From Fodinibius salinus (lineage in GTDB: Bacteria > Bacteroidota > Rhodothermia > Balneolales > Balneolaceae), in NCBI RefSeq assembly GCF_008124865.1, contig NZ_VNHY01000001.1:992001-1056000 (forward strand): a stretch of DNA of 64,000 nt, written 5' to 3'. The notes under the pieces are model-generated. The model had not been told where the DNA came from, made no database searches, and saw nothing but the letters and a program-made list of their open reading frames with translations. Numbering within the stretch: position 1 is the first letter of the stretch; each line of letters opens with the position of its first letter. Below, one piece after another: positions 44,161-53,761 of the stretch. The translations under genes were made by a program, and so were the position numbers.

Positions 44161-46215
44161 CTAAAACTTAAGCCGCGCCTGGATACCCACTTCGCTACGC
44201 TTGTCTCCCTGAATTTGATTTAACCCACTCCCGATTACTTGCTCATCTTCAAAAATGGTAATCCCAAATTTAGCCCAAAACTCCAGGTAGCTGGTCGGCT
44301 CATAATTGAGCAGTGCGTACATCCGCTGCCCGGTATTGTATAGCGCCTGACTGGCAAAGACATACAACAAATCATTTTCAAACTGATACACCCGAGTAGC
44401 AAAGCTTTCGGTATCAAACATTGTGATTCGGGTATCGAGCTGTAATTTCTCGTTAAATTGTAATCTTAAATCCTGGTAAATCAAATAACCGAATTCCAAA
44501 TTTTCACCAGCCTGCTGACTTTGTACCAGCTCTCCCCTGGTGCGTAATCGTACTTTGGGATTCACCCAGTATTCCACATTAGCGCGATAAGTACTTCGGC
44601 GGGCTTTTCCCAATTTTCGAATTTGTCGTCCAAAAGAATCCAATGCTCTATATTCATCGTCCTCAATCTCGCTGCGCAGCTGTACATAAAAACTGAGGTC
44701 GTCATTAAACTCAACATTTACTTTCCCCAACCAGTCATAACCCTGTGTTGGCTGATTGGTACCGAAACGTGCGCTGGGAAAGCGAAACTGATCTATATAG
44801 GCATTTACGGTAACACGATCACCAATGGTGTGCTGCAACCCCAGGTAAATACCTTCTTCATTCTTCGGCTGGCCCGAAACTTCTCCAAAACCATTGCCCA
44901 ATATTGACTGAAATTCTTTCTGATAATTACGGTATGCCAGCGACATTTCTGTATTATCTCCAATGCTCGTTTCAATGCCGGATATCACCCCCATACCCCC
45001 ATTTTGTGATCGAGCAGCTTCGCCAAAGACAACAGCCGGACCAAATAAAAAGGTATAATCCGCTCCAAAGGTGGAATTCGTGCGGCCTTCAAAATCAAAT
45101 TGAGCATAGGTACGATCGCTGGCAGCTATAACTTTGTCGTACTCCACCTGATAACCTGTAGCACCAATCAGTCCAAAAGGTAATTCCATTTGAATATGCC
45201 CTCCATACAACTGCTGGCCAAGGTTCTTTTCTTGAAGAAGCTCATTAATCGTACGATGATAACCATCAGTACCCGGTGATCGCGTGGTATCATTGCTAAT
45301 TTCGCTGGCACTGCGCTGTCGATTAGAATAAAAACCGGTAAACTGTAATTTACCACCGTAGGTAGCAGCTACTCCCCGGTAAAAGTTCGTTTCTTGCGCA
45401 GATGTATATGGGTCAATACCCTGTCCACTCCTATTTACTGCGCCAATAACATCACTGCCTTTCCCAAACGAATAACCGCTCCAAATCACAAGACCCTGCC
45501 CAAATGCCAAACCGTAATCACCACCCACCAACATCTGCAGCTTGCCGTTATCCTGCAATGCAATATGCCAGCTTCGGTGATCAAACTTAACGGGACTCAC
45601 AAGTTGTTCACCGGGGTCTTTTTCTTGCGTCAAATTTACTGATACATGATCACTCTGATAACCAAACCGCTGATAATATTTCACCCGATTACCTACATAT
45701 CCTCCCTCTTCGGGCCTCTTTTTATATCCCTCTGCCTGTTGCAGATCTGTTTGCACACGCGAAAATGCCTGAAATCGGCCATCATTCGTCCAATATCGTA
45801 AATCGGTATATAGATTTTTACCCAGCTCTAACCCACTGCCGGGCGTTACATACGGGCGTACTTTCTCTAAGGTTACGCGGCCAATCCCAGATACTTCCTG
45901 CAGCTCATTAACCGATTCAAAAGGCTTTTGATTATCCCGATAATCAATAATAGCCCGCGCCGTCTTCAGGTTTAAACCAGGCACCCTCAATAGTGTATTA
46001 ATACCGGCATTATTAATATTCACCGGATTTGCTGCCAGCTCTTGTAAGAACTCGGTTAATTGTTCGGGACTCATATCAGAACTCTGCGGATCAAAAACCT
46101 CCAGAGCCTCCTCTATATCTTCTTCTACCTGCGATTGGGTAGAATCCTGTTGTTGCCCGAATGCAACTATCGGTATTGCAAAAACCAACGATATAAATAG
46201 AATTGTTTTCTGCAT
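44161..46215 (-). CDS. Outer-membrane protein with N-terminal helix-hairpin-helix repeats
   Basis: I start at the ATG at 46215, which overlaps the upstream stop; the frame begins two codons earlier with a TTG. The 684-residue product has a signal peptide ('TILFISLVFAIPIVAFGQ'), an acidic linker, two ComEA-like HhH motifs ('PVNINNAGINTLLRVPGLNL' and 'FESVNELQEVSGIGRVTLEK', about 70-130) and then roughly 550 residues of alternating beta strands ending in Phe ('IQARLKF'), as in outer-membrane barrels. The combination is typical of a Bacteroidota family of unknown role. It is translationally coupled to the PorV/PorQ-like gene. Confidence 0.78.
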   Translation of the reverse strand: MQKTILFISLVFAIPIVAFGQQQDSTQSQVEEDIEEALEVFDPQSSDMSPEQLTEFLQELAANPVNINNAGINTLLRVPGLNLKTARAIIDYRDNQKPFESVNELQEVSGIGRVTLEKVRPYVTPGSGLELGKNLYTDLRYWTNDGRFQAFSRVQTDLQQAEGYKKRPEEGGYVGNRVKYYQRFGYQSDHVSVNLTQEKDPGEQLVSPVKFDHRSWHIALQDNGKLQMLVGGDYGLAFGQGLVIWSGYSFGKGSDVIGAVNRSGQGIDPYTSAQETNFYRGVAATYGGKLQFTGFYSNRQRSASEISNDTTRSPGTDGYHRTINELLQEKNLGQQLYGGHIQMELPFGLIGATGYQVEYDKVIAASDRTYAQFDFEGRTNSTFGADYTFLFGPAVVFGEAARSQNGGMGVISGIETSIGDNTEMSLAYRNYQKEFQSILGNGFGEVSGQPKNEEGIYLGLQHTIGDRVTVNAYIDQFRFPSARFGTNQPTQGYDWLGKVNVEFNDDLSFYVQLRSEIEDDEYRALDSFGRQIRKLGKARRSTYRANVEYWVNPKVRLRTRGELVQSQQAGENLEFGYLIYQDLRLQFNEKLQLDTRITMFDTESFATRVYQFENDLLYVFASQALYNTGQRMYALLNYEPTSYLEFWAKFGITIFEDEQVIGSGLNQIQGDKRSEVGIQARLKF

Positions 46216-47060
46216 TACCAATTTATCTGAAAATCAATGGCAGGACTAAAACCAAGCACTTTATTTTCGTGTCGCTGTACCGCTACATTAGCACCCCAGC
46301 GATCAGAACTGTAACCAAAGCCTGCAGTAAATGTTTGCGGATTTGTGGTAATACCGGCACGACCAACTAATGCCTCAACAATTTTTACTTCTACTCCCGC
46401 CCGATAAGCTAAGGGAAAATTAATGTCTTTATAGACATCTGAAGTTATTAATGCCAGGTCAGCAATTTGGTAGGATATCCCCACACTTAAATCCCGTGGG
46501 AGTTTTTCCCCATTTCGGGATCCATATTCCGGCTGATTTATATTTGTAGCTTTTGCCCCAATCCATAAATGGTCTAAAACGGGAGCTGCTACCCCCACGT
46601 CAACACCCAGCGCTCCTGCCGAACCATTATCAATAGCCTGTGTTACGTGGCTGTAATTTAGGATCACTCCATAATGAAATCCCATAAACGAGTTTTTATA
46701 TCCCGCTCGCAGACGATTTTCACTAAAAAGGTCGAATCCATAGCGGTGTGCACCCGCTCCTAAAACGCCAAATTTTGTGGGATAAGTCACTGATACAGCC
46801 ATATCCGTGATTTCAGCAAAGCCATAATACCGGACGCCAAAGAAAGAAACAGAAGGCTGATCTTCAGGCATCAGCGCCGGGTTGCCAAACATCGACCAGT
46901 TGGTTCCTGCCAACGCAGTCGAAGCCTCTCCCAAAGCCAGTTCGCGGGCACCGATTACAGCTTGTGCATGTAGCTGTTGCGTACCGGAAACGAAAAGGAT
47001 ACCGCCGATAAATAACGTCAATAAAAAAGTTCTGTAAGAATAACTTAGCTTTCGTATCAT
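46215..47060 (-). CDS. PorV/PorQ-like outer-membrane beta-barrel protein
   Basis: A 281-residue protein with a signal peptide ('FLLTLFIGGILFVSGTQQLHA') and the opening 'AVIGARELALGEASTALAGT', then 'WSMFGNPALM', as in PorV/PorQ/UPF0164-type barrels. It ends 'FSPAIDFQINW', an aromatic C-terminal strand. PorV and PorQ act in type IX secretion, but this group also includes non-T9SS members, and no other core T9SS gene except the PorD-like one is in view. It is divergent from the PorD-like gene by 44 bp. Confidence 0.78.
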   Translation of the reverse strand: MIRKLSYSYRTFLLTLFIGGILFVSGTQQLHAQAVIGARELALGEASTALAGTNWSMFGNPALMPEDQPSVSFFGVRYYGFAEITDMAVSVTYPTKFGVLGAGAHRYGFDLFSENRLRAGYKNSFMGFHYGVILNYSHVTQAIDNGSAGALGVDVGVAAPVLDHLWIGAKATNINQPEYGSRNGEKLPRDLSVGISYQIADLALITSDVYKDINFPLAYRAGVEVKIVEALVGRAGITTNPQTFTAGFGYSSDRWGANVAVQRHENKVLGFSPAIDFQINW

Positions 47061-47104
47061 AAAAAGGTATTAATTATGAACGCCTATAAATCTATGAATT
47101 CATA

Positions 47105-48031
47105 ATGACTATTTCTTGTCTTAAGAAAAAAAATAGAACAAGCCGTTTTATAGTCATATTCGGATTACTTTTACTTTTTCCATTTCTACTGCATGCTCAA
47201 GAAATTAACGCCACTATTACGGTTGATAAGAGTCAGCTCAGCAGTACTTCTTTGGGATATCTTGATCGGCTACCCAACATTATCGAAACTTATATCAACG
47301 AGTATGACTGGATAAATGCAGATTTCCAAGAGAATGAACGTATTGAAATGGAAATGCAAATTACCCTGATGAGCGTGGACAGCGACTATAATTTTGATGC
47401 TCAAGTGGTTATTCAATCCCGCCGCCCTATCTATAATACGTCGCAAGAAACACCTCTTTTTTTATTTAATGATACCAACTGGAACTTTACATACACACCT
47501 AATCGAACACTTATACATGATGAGTTACAGTTCGACGGCCTGACCAGCCTCATTGATTTTTACTGTTACATTGTATTGGGATATGATTTTGACTCGTTTA
47601 AAGAGCTCGGCGGTTCTTCCTATTTCTCGGAGGCACAGAATATTGTTTCTCTCGCTCAAAGTAGTTCATCCCCGGGATGGTCGCGCAACAGCACAAACCG
47701 GCGGAGCCGTCCTCAATTGGCCGGAAATTTAACTAACACCAGTTACGAGAAGTTTCGTCAGGCAATGTATAAATATCACCGCAAGGGGCTCGACGTATTT
47801 ATAAAAAATCCCCGGCAGGCACGGCAACAAATTCTAGACGCACTTAAAATGATTCAAGAATCGAAACGTACAACATCACGGAACCTATTGTATGATGCAT
47901 TTTTTAATACAAAGTATCGTGAACTGGTATCCGTATTCGAAGATGCTGATACAGAGGTTCGCTTAGAAGCCTACAACGTTTTATCAGATATTGACCAAAG
48001 CCATCTCGGGGAATACCAAAAATTGCAATAG
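47105..48031 (+). CDS. DUF4835 (PorD-family) protein
   Basis: A 308-residue protein with an N-terminal signal segment ('FIVIFGLLLLFPFLLHAQE') and the DUF4835 pattern: 'LNATITVDKSQL'-like start, 'LPNIIETYINEYDWINADFQ', 'QSRRPIYNTSQETPLFLFND', 'DFYCYIVLGYDFDSF' and a closing 'MKYHRKGLD'-type stretch. PorD is assigned to the type IX secretion apparatus of Bacteroidota, although its exact role is unclear. It is divergent from the PorV/PorQ-like gene, which supports a shared envelope function. Confidence 0.85.
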   Translation: MTISCLKKKNRTSRFIVIFGLLLLFPFLLHAQEINATITVDKSQLSSTSLGYLDRLPNIIETYINEYDWINADFQENERIEMEMQITLMSVDSDYNFDAQVVIQSRRPIYNTSQETPLFLFNDTNWNFTYTPNRTLIHDELQFDGLTSLIDFYCYIVLGYDFDSFKELGGSSYFSEAQNIVSLAQSSSSPGWSRNSTNRRSRPQLAGNLTNTSYEKFRQAMYKYHRKGLDVFIKNPRQARQQILDALKMIQESKRTTSRNLLYDAFFNTKYRELVSVFEDADTEVRLEAYNVLSDIDQSHLGEYQKLQ

Positions 48032-48154
48032 CCGTAAAAAATCAACGTTTCCGATAAGCAATACCTCGGACGGTGAACATTTTATCTGATGTTTTGTATA
48101 TTCTTCAACTGAAGTTTTGAACATTGTTCTCTTAATCAAAATTATTCTCATCGC

Positions 48155-48925
48155 ATGAAACTTTACGTCTGTATAAAACAAGTCCCGGATGTGGATGCTC
48201 CCATCCAAATAAAAAATGGTACGCTCATCCAAGATACCGACCGCATGGTGCTAAATGCCTATGACGCTTCGGCCGTAGAAGAAGCACTGGTGCTGACTGA
48301 AGAGCACGAAGGCGAAGTGGAAGTAGTGATGGTTGGACCCGAGGGATCCAAAGAAACTATCCGCAAGGCACTGGCCATGGGAGCTGACAAAGCAACTCAT
48401 ATTCAAACCGATGGCGATGTAGATTACAATTCTGCAACCTATGCCAAAATTCTAGCCACCTTTTTTGAGGACAAGGAATATGATATTATCGCTTGCGGAA
48501 AACAGTCACAGGATACTGATGCGGGACTGGCCGGAAGCATGATGGCTGAACATCTTAATCTCCCCTACGCAACAAATGCTGTGGGCTTGAGTATCGAAGA
48601 TAGTAACCTGATTGTAAAACGTCAGGGCGATGCTGGACAGGAAATAATTGAACTCCCCTCCTCTTGTTTGGTAACATGCTCTAATGATATGAATGAGCCG
48701 CGTATACCCAGCCTCAAAGGTATTATGAAATCCAAGAAAAAGCCGATGGAAACAGTTGAGCTTTCTGATCTGGATATTGCTGAGGAAGATATAAAACCCA
48801 ACACAAAAGTAACCGGTCACATGGAAAAGCCAGAGCGCGAACCGGGACAGAAATTTGAGGGCGATCCCGAAGAGCTGGCACAAAAAGTAGCTAATCTCCT
48901 CGATGAAGAGGCAAATGTCATTTAA
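48155..48925 (+). CDS. etfB: Electron transfer flavoprotein beta subunit (EtfB/FixA)
   Basis: A 256-residue ETF-beta: 'MKLYVCIKQVPDVDAPIQIK', 'NAYDASAVEEAL', 'VMVGPEGSKETIRKALAMGA' and 'ACGKQSQDTDAGLAGSMMAE' (AMP/FAD site). It is the first of etfB-etfA-fixC-fixX, the order of fixABCX operons. With EtfA it takes electrons from dehydrogenases; the pair may feed the FixCX quinone reductase. An ORF-less palindrome starts directly at its stop codon. Confidence 0.93.
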   Translation: MKLYVCIKQVPDVDAPIQIKNGTLIQDTDRMVLNAYDASAVEEALVLTEEHEGEVEVVMVGPEGSKETIRKALAMGADKATHIQTDGDVDYNSATYAKILATFFEDKEYDIIACGKQSQDTDAGLAGSMMAEHLNLPYATNAVGLSIEDSNLIVKRQGDAGQEIIELPSSCLVTCSNDMNEPRIPSLKGIMKSKKKPMETVELSDLDIAEEDIKPNTKVTGHMEKPEREPGQKFEGDPEELAQKVANLLDEEANVI

Positions 48926-48980
48926 TGAGTAACGAGTAAAGGTAATGAGTAAAATGGTACTCGTTACTCATCACTCGTTC
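48924..48980. repeat. Heptad-word palindrome in the etfB-etfA spacer, without ORF
   Basis: ATGAGTAACGAGTA (48925-48938) and its exact complement (48958-48971) form a 14-bp stem. Both sides are tandem 7-nt words (AATGAGT, AACGAGT; ACTCGTT, ACTCATC). It begins inside the etfB stop codon. Confidence 0.85.
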
Positions 48981-49017
48981 AACAGAAATTCCGAACGATA
49001 AATAAATTATTTCAACA

Positions 49018-49992
49018 ATGAGCACTCTACTAACTCACATTGCAATCAGCGACGGAAAAATTAAGCGATCATCCCTTGAGGTGTTGTCTCGTATGCATCA
49101 GCTGGCCAACGAATATGGCCACGATACCGAAGCAGTTATTATCGATGAGCAGCCTTCACAGTATGTTGATGAGGTTGCCAAATACGGTGCTTCTACGATC
49201 TATACCATCGAAAATCCAATTTTCAAAAATCATAGAAATACGCCCCTGCTTAAGGCGTTATCTGCTGTAATGGATGAAGCCAATCCCTACATTTTTGGTT
49301 TTGGTTCTACGGAAGGCACTAAAGATATTCTGGGTGCCCTGGCAGCTAATCAGGATGCAGCTGTACTTTCGGACGTTTCCGAATTTGATCTTATTGATGA
49401 CGGCATTTCTGCCACGCGTCCCGTAATGGCCGCTAAAATTTTGTCTGAAAATGAAGCGCACGGCGATCAGATTCTTGTTTCTGTGCGGTCAGGTTCTTAT
49501 GACCTAAACGAATCTCAAACTGATGCTGAGACAGTAAATATCGATTTCAGCATTGATGAGGATAAGATTCAATCAACACTGCGTGAGATTATTGGAGCCG
49601 ACAGCGACAAAATTGATCTCTCCGAAGCCGAAACGATTGTTGCTGCCGGACGAGGAGCCAAAGATGAGGAAGGCCAAGATTTGATTAATGAACTTGCTTC
49701 CACACTCAATGCCGGCATTGGTGCTTCCCGAGCACTTACGGAAGCTGGCGTAATGGATCCTAGCTTGCAAATTGGTCAAACCGGAAAAGTGGTATCCCCG
49801 CAGCTTTACATCGCCGTGGGTATTTCAGGTGCTATTCAACACGTAGCAGGCATGGCCAACAGTAAAGTTATTGTTGCTATCAACAAAGATCCGGATGCTC
49901 CTATTTTTGATATTGCAGATTACGGCATCGTTGGAGACCTGTACAAGGTATTACCCCCCTTTATTGAAGAACTGAAGACGATCAAAAGCTAA
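49018..49992 (+). CDS. etfA: Electron transfer flavoprotein alpha subunit (EtfA/FixB)
   Basis: A 324-residue ETF-alpha. The C-terminal FAD domain is canonical: 'GASRALTEAGVMDPSLQIGQ', 'TGKVVSPQLYIAVGISGAIQ' and 'VAINKDPDAPIFDIADYGIV'. The N-domain ('FGFGSTEGTKDILGALA') carries no ferredoxin insert. It pairs with EtfB to form the soluble carrier. Whether it is an ordinary or a bifurcating ETF cannot be settled by eye. The spacer to fixC contains another short-word inverted repeat (49998-50066). Confidence 0.93.
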   Translation: MSTLLTHIAISDGKIKRSSLEVLSRMHQLANEYGHDTEAVIIDEQPSQYVDEVAKYGASTIYTIENPIFKNHRNTPLLKALSAVMDEANPYIFGFGSTEGTKDILGALAANQDAAVLSDVSEFDLIDDGISATRPVMAAKILSENEAHGDQILVSVRSGSYDLNESQTDAETVNIDFSIDEDKIQSTLREIIGADSDKIDLSEAETIVAAGRGAKDEEGQDLINELASTLNAGIGASRALTEAGVMDPSLQIGQTGKVVSPQLYIAVGISGAIQHVAGMANSKVIVAINKDPDAPIFDIADYGIVGDLYKVLPPFIEELKTIKS

Positions 49993-49997
49993 TTTAC

Positions 49998-50066
49998 TGA
50001 AGGTTGAAAGTTGAATGGACAACAGTTTGTTTAGAGCCTTCAACCTGAAACTTTTAATATTCAACA
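49998..50066. repeat. Heptad-word inverted repeat in the etfA-fixC spacer, without ORF
   Basis: Left words TGAAGGT, TGAAAGT, TGAATGG (49998-50018); right side CCTTCAACC, TGAAACT and so on (50037-50066). The pairing is imperfect, about 12 of 16 in the best block. It begins 5 nt after the etfA stop. Confidence 0.65.
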
Positions 50067-50077
50067 ACTATTGAACT

Positions 50078-51403
50078 ATGGATGAAAAGTTTGACTGTAT
50101 TATTGTAGGAGCTGGCATCGCCGGACTGGCAGCAGCAATGACGCTGGCCCGTAACAATATGAAGTTTCTACTCATCGAAAAAGGGGAATTTGCAGGCTCC
50201 AAGAATGTCTCCGGTGGCGTACTCTGGGGCAGTGATCTGGCTAAGCTCGTCCCCGAATACTGGAAGGAAGAAGACGGCGGCTGGGAACGCTTCATCAATC
50301 ACCGGCGCCTCACTTTCATGGATGAGGAGTCCACTTTTTCAGTCGATTTTAAATCATCACATTTTAACGAAACGCCCTATTCGGGAGTTGTTGTACTCCG
50401 TTCAAAATTTGATCGTTGGCTAGCCGGTAAAGTCCAGGAGGAAATTGACAATAGCGACTATGCCATGGAATCGTTTATTGCTACCAACATTAAGGTAGAT
50501 GAGGTGCTGATGGAAGATGATAAGGCGGTGGGAATTCGCACCGGCGATGAGGAATTTCATGCCGACAGCGTGATTATTTCAGAGGGCGTCAACAATTTAC
50601 TCACGCGTCAGGTAGGCCTGCAGGATGATTATGTGCCGGCCGACCACATGCTTACCGGTATTAAAGAAGTGATACGTTACGACCAAAACGTGCTGGAAGA
50701 TCGTTTTCAGCTAAACGGACTCAGCGGTATGTCTAATGAGTTTGTGGGATACGCTACCGACGGCGTAGAAGGCGGGGGATTCCTCTACACCAACCGCGAT
50801 AGTATTTCGCTGGGACTGGTAGCAGGGATCAAGGATATGCGGGAGAAAGAGAAAAGTCCGCATGACCTGCTCAATACTTTTAAGCAACATCCCGTCATCC
50901 AGGATACGATACGGGGCGGAGAAGTAATAGAATATTCTGCACATGTGGTCTCATCCGGTGACAAACGCGTGATGCCTAAAGAGTTGTACAAAGACGGCGT
51001 ACTACTTTGTGGAGAGTCGGCTAACCTGCTGATGAATGCAGGCAAAGCAATTCAGGGCATGGACTTTGCCATGCGGTCCGGTATCTTGGGAGCCGAAACA
51101 ATCGTTAAGGCTAAAGAGCGCGGTGATTTTACATCTGCTACGCTCAAAGAATATAAGCAGGCATTGGCCGACAGTTATGTCATGAAAGATATTAACAATT
51201 TCCAGGATGCAGTGCACATGCTTCATAATCCAACAATGATACAAGATGTGCCAAACCTGATTTGTGACTTTGGCCGCAAGTTCTTTACGATTGACAATGA
51301 ACCAACAAAGAAATCACGCAAGTTGATGCAGGAATCAATTAAGAAGCATTCTTCATACTGGGATCTAATGAAAATAGGATTTAAAGGAGCAAAATCACTA
51401 TAA
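50078..51403 (+). CDS. fixC: FixC-like FAD-dependent ETF:quinone oxidoreductase
   Basis: A 441-residue flavoprotein of the geranylgeranyl reductase/ETF-QO superfamily: 'FDCIIVGAGIAGLAAAMTLA' (Rossmann), 'GEFAGSKNVSGGVLWG', 'DSVIISEGVNNLLTRQVG', 'DGVLLCGESANLLMNAGKAI' and 'GMDFAMRSGILGAETIVKA'. It lacks the ferredoxin domain fused in mitochondrial ETF-QO, which is supplied by the fixX gene 18 bp downstream. It should pass electrons from EtfAB to the membrane quinone pool. Confidence 0.9.
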   Translation: MDEKFDCIIVGAGIAGLAAAMTLARNNMKFLLIEKGEFAGSKNVSGGVLWGSDLAKLVPEYWKEEDGGWERFINHRRLTFMDEESTFSVDFKSSHFNETPYSGVVVLRSKFDRWLAGKVQEEIDNSDYAMESFIATNIKVDEVLMEDDKAVGIRTGDEEFHADSVIISEGVNNLLTRQVGLQDDYVPADHMLTGIKEVIRYDQNVLEDRFQLNGLSGMSNEFVGYATDGVEGGGFLYTNRDSISLGLVAGIKDMREKEKSPHDLLNTFKQHPVIQDTIRGGEVIEYSAHVVSSGDKRVMPKELYKDGVLLCGESANLLMNAGKAIQGMDFAMRSGILGAETIVKAKERGDFTSATLKEYKQALADSYVMKDINNFQDAVHMLHNPTMIQDVPNLICDFGRKFFTIDNEPTKKSRKLMQESIKKHSSYWDLMKIGFKGAKSL

Positions 51404-51421
51404 AATCTAGTTAGTATCATT

Positions 51422-51724
51422 ATGAAATTATTAGACCTTACGGAACGACTGGGATTGGTCAGCTATCGCAATCAGGCCAAATCTGACATCAAGCCGCATA
51501 TTACGGTGGATACGGATATCTGTAACTCTACGTGTCCCCATAAATGTACGACCTATGTATGCCCGGCTAACTGCTATACGATGGACGAAAACGGTGATGT
51601 ACACTTTCAGGTTGAGGATTGCATTGAATGTGGCACCTGCATGTATGCCTGCGATCAGGGCGCAGTGGACTGGAACTATCCGGATCCCGAAACCGGCCGC
51701 GGCGTAACCTGGAATTTTGGATAG
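51422..51724 (+). CDS. fixX: FixX-like ferredoxin
   Basis: A 100-residue protein. The [4Fe-4S] motif is 'CIECGTCMYACD' (C-x2-C-x2-C-x3-C, with a further Cys in 'TYVCPANCYT'), and 'WNYPDPETGRGV' is the typical C-terminal block of FixX and of the ETF-QO ferredoxin domain. An additional 'CNSTCPHKC' near residue 37-45 precedes it. It is the iron-sulfur partner of FixC. A bidirectional terminator follows at 51771-51798. Confidence 0.9.
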   Translation: MKLLDLTERLGLVSYRNQAKSDIKPHITVDTDICNSTCPHKCTTYVCPANCYTMDENGDVHFQVEDCIECGTCMYACDQGAVDWNYPDPETGRGVTWNFG

Positions 51725-51770
51725 CTCTCTATATACAATACAAAGCACTGTAAACGATATAAGAAAATAA

Positions 51771-51798
51771 AAGAGCCGCCCTTTACGGACGGCTCTTA
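51771..51798. terminator. Bidirectional terminator between fixX and the convergent small gene
   Basis: AAGAGCCGCC, loop CTTTAC, GGACGGCTCTT: an 8-10 bp GC-rich stem with A-run before and T after, so it can end transcription from both sides. Confidence 0.85.
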
Positions 51799-51823
51799 AA
51801 TTGATTGATACCTTTTCAGCTAT

Positions 51824-52171
51824 TTAACCTTTCGTTGGTTTCAGCTTGATATCAATCCTTTTTCCTTTGGCTGTCACCTTCACTTCTTTTTCCCATTTCT
51901 GATATCCATCAGCTTCAACTACGACGGTATATGTTCCGGTCTTAAGAGATTTAAAAGCATACATGCCTTTATCTCCGGTTGTAGCTTTTTTATCCATTCC
52001 CTGTAGGGTTATTTCTACACCTGTAACAGCCTCACCGGAAGTATCTTCTACAACTTGTCCATATAATTTACCTTCCGCCTTTTCCTGTGCAGAAGCTTCG
52101 TTTGAAAGTAGACCTACTCCTAACAGTAATATGATTGCTGAAAAGAAAACTTTTTTCTTAGATAAATACAT
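51824..52171 (-). CDS. Small secreted carboxypeptidase-regulatory-like (CarboxypepD_reg) protein
   Basis: A 115-residue protein with a signal peptide ('VFFSAIILLLGVGLLSNEAS', cleavage near AQE) and a single beta-sandwich domain: 'KLYGQVVEDTSGEAVTGVEI', 'TTGDKGMYAFKSLKTGTYTV', 'VEADGYQKWEKEVKV'. This prealbumin-like fold is common in Bacteroidota outer-membrane and secreted proteins. Nothing indicates enzyme activity; a structural or carrier role is possible. It is convergent with fixX and is transcribed alone. Confidence 0.82.
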   Translation of the reverse strand: MYLSKKKVFFSAIILLLGVGLLSNEASAQEKAEGKLYGQVVEDTSGEAVTGVEITLQGMDKKATTGDKGMYAFKSLKTGTYTVVVEADGYQKWEKEVKVTAKGKRIDIKLKPTKG

Positions 52172-52463
52172 ATCGTCTCTGTTTTTTAATTGTCCTTATT
52201 CATTATTTAATCGTTTTGACATTTAGATTTCTCTAAATGCAATCATGTGTAGGCGGCAAAATAAAATTATGTTCCCCGGTTAAAGGCTCATAAAGCATGA
52301 TAACTCCACCATCTAACTTTATTTGAGCAAGTCAGAGTTTTAAAACAAATAAAATCGGAATGTTAGATTGTGGAGAAAGCGTTTAATCCACACAGATTTT
52401 CTCCAATATTTTTTTATTTTCATTCTAAAATTTTGATAGCTATTAACCTTCAACTTTGTTTTC

Positions 52464-53615
52464 ATGGATTTTGAACTGACCGAACAACAGCAGCTTATTC
52501 GCGATAGCCTAAAAGATTTCACCGAGCGACATGTGGCACCCGGCGTCAAAGAACGTGACGAAAAGAAAGAATTTCCCCATGACATCGTAAAACGATTAGC
52601 CGAGCAGGGTTTCATGGGTATGGTCCATCCAGAGAAGTATGGAGGCGGCGGTGTGGGACACATCAGCTTTTGCCTGGCCATCGAAGAAATTGCACGTTGG
52701 GATGCCTCTTTGGCACTGACCGTTGCTTCACATACTTCCCTCGCATCGGGACATATAGCGCTTGCAGCCAACGAATTTCAAAAAGAAAAATATTTAACAC
52801 CCTTGGCCAAAGGCGAAAAGCTGGGAGCATGGTGCCTCACTGAACCAGGCTCGGGCAGCGACGCATCAGGGATGAAGACTAATGCCGTTAAAAAAGGTGA
52901 CAAATGGCTACTCAACGGTTCCAAGATATTTATTACCCAGGGTTCGGTTGGCGATATTTATGTAGTGCTTGCCAAAACAGATCCTGACAAGGGTACCAAA
53001 GGGATTAGCACATTTATTGTTGAAGGAGAATGGGACGGTGTACAGCCGGGCAATAAGATGGAAAAACTGGGAATGAACTCCAGCGATACCACCGAAGTTG
53101 TTTTTGAAGATGTAGAAGTACCCGAAGAAAATCTGTTGGGCAAAAAAGGGCAGGGATTTGTTGATACCATGAAGGTGCTCGACGGCGGACGTATTGGTAT
53201 TGGTGCTCTGTCGGTGGGTATTGCACGTGGATGCCTCGAAGAATCGATGAAATATGCCGGTGAACGAAAACAGTTTGGTTCCCCTATCGGAGACTTCCAG
53301 GCGATAGAATCAAAATTAGCAGATATGGCTACCGAAATTGATGCTGCTCGTTCTTTAGTTCATAAGGCCGCCTGGCTAAAAGATAAGGGAAAGCCATTTA
53401 GCAAACAGGTTTCTATGGCTAAGCTTTTTGCCTCCGAACTAGCGGTTCGATCTGCCAACGAAGCGGTACAAATTCACGGCGGCTACGGATATATCAAAGA
53501 ATATCACGTGGAACGATTTATGCGCGACGCAAAGCTGATGACTATTGGCGAAGGAACCTCTGAAGTACAGCGCATGGTCATCGCCCGAGAACTCAAGAAA
53601 GAATTCTGGAATTAG
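52464..53615 (+). CDS. Acyl-CoA dehydrogenase (short/medium-chain type)
   Basis: A 383-residue acyl-CoA dehydrogenase with the standard blocks 'GAWCLTEPGSGSDASGMKTN', 'FITQGSVGDIYVVLAKT', 'MGNSSDTTEVVFEDV'-type strand, 'QIHGGYGYIKEYHVERFMRD' and 'LMTIGEGTSEVQRMVIAREL'. The catalytic Glu is the one in 'GEGTSE'. It oxidises acyl-CoA to enoyl-CoA and hands electrons to ETF, whose genes lie just upstream. It is most like butyryl- or isovaleryl-type enzymes; the chain length is a guess. Confidence 0.92.
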   Translation: MDFELTEQQQLIRDSLKDFTERHVAPGVKERDEKKEFPHDIVKRLAEQGFMGMVHPEKYGGGGVGHISFCLAIEEIARWDASLALTVASHTSLASGHIALAANEFQKEKYLTPLAKGEKLGAWCLTEPGSGSDASGMKTNAVKKGDKWLLNGSKIFITQGSVGDIYVVLAKTDPDKGTKGISTFIVEGEWDGVQPGNKMEKLGMNSSDTTEVVFEDVEVPEENLLGKKGQGFVDTMKVLDGGRIGIGALSVGIARGCLEESMKYAGERKQFGSPIGDFQAIESKLADMATEIDAARSLVHKAAWLKDKGKPFSKQVSMAKLFASELAVRSANEAVQIHGGYGYIKEYHVERFMRDAKLMTIGEGTSEVQRMVIARELKKEFWN

Positions 53616-53761
53616 GAAGCTACCACTAAGCTATTTTAAACTTGAACGATAACTATCTAAGTGGCTTGGTGCTTTAGTAGTTCATCAACTTTTCCTTTAT
53701 AATATTCTTGCAAGCGCTTACCTTCAATTAAAAGAAAATATCTACTTAAAAATTATTATCC

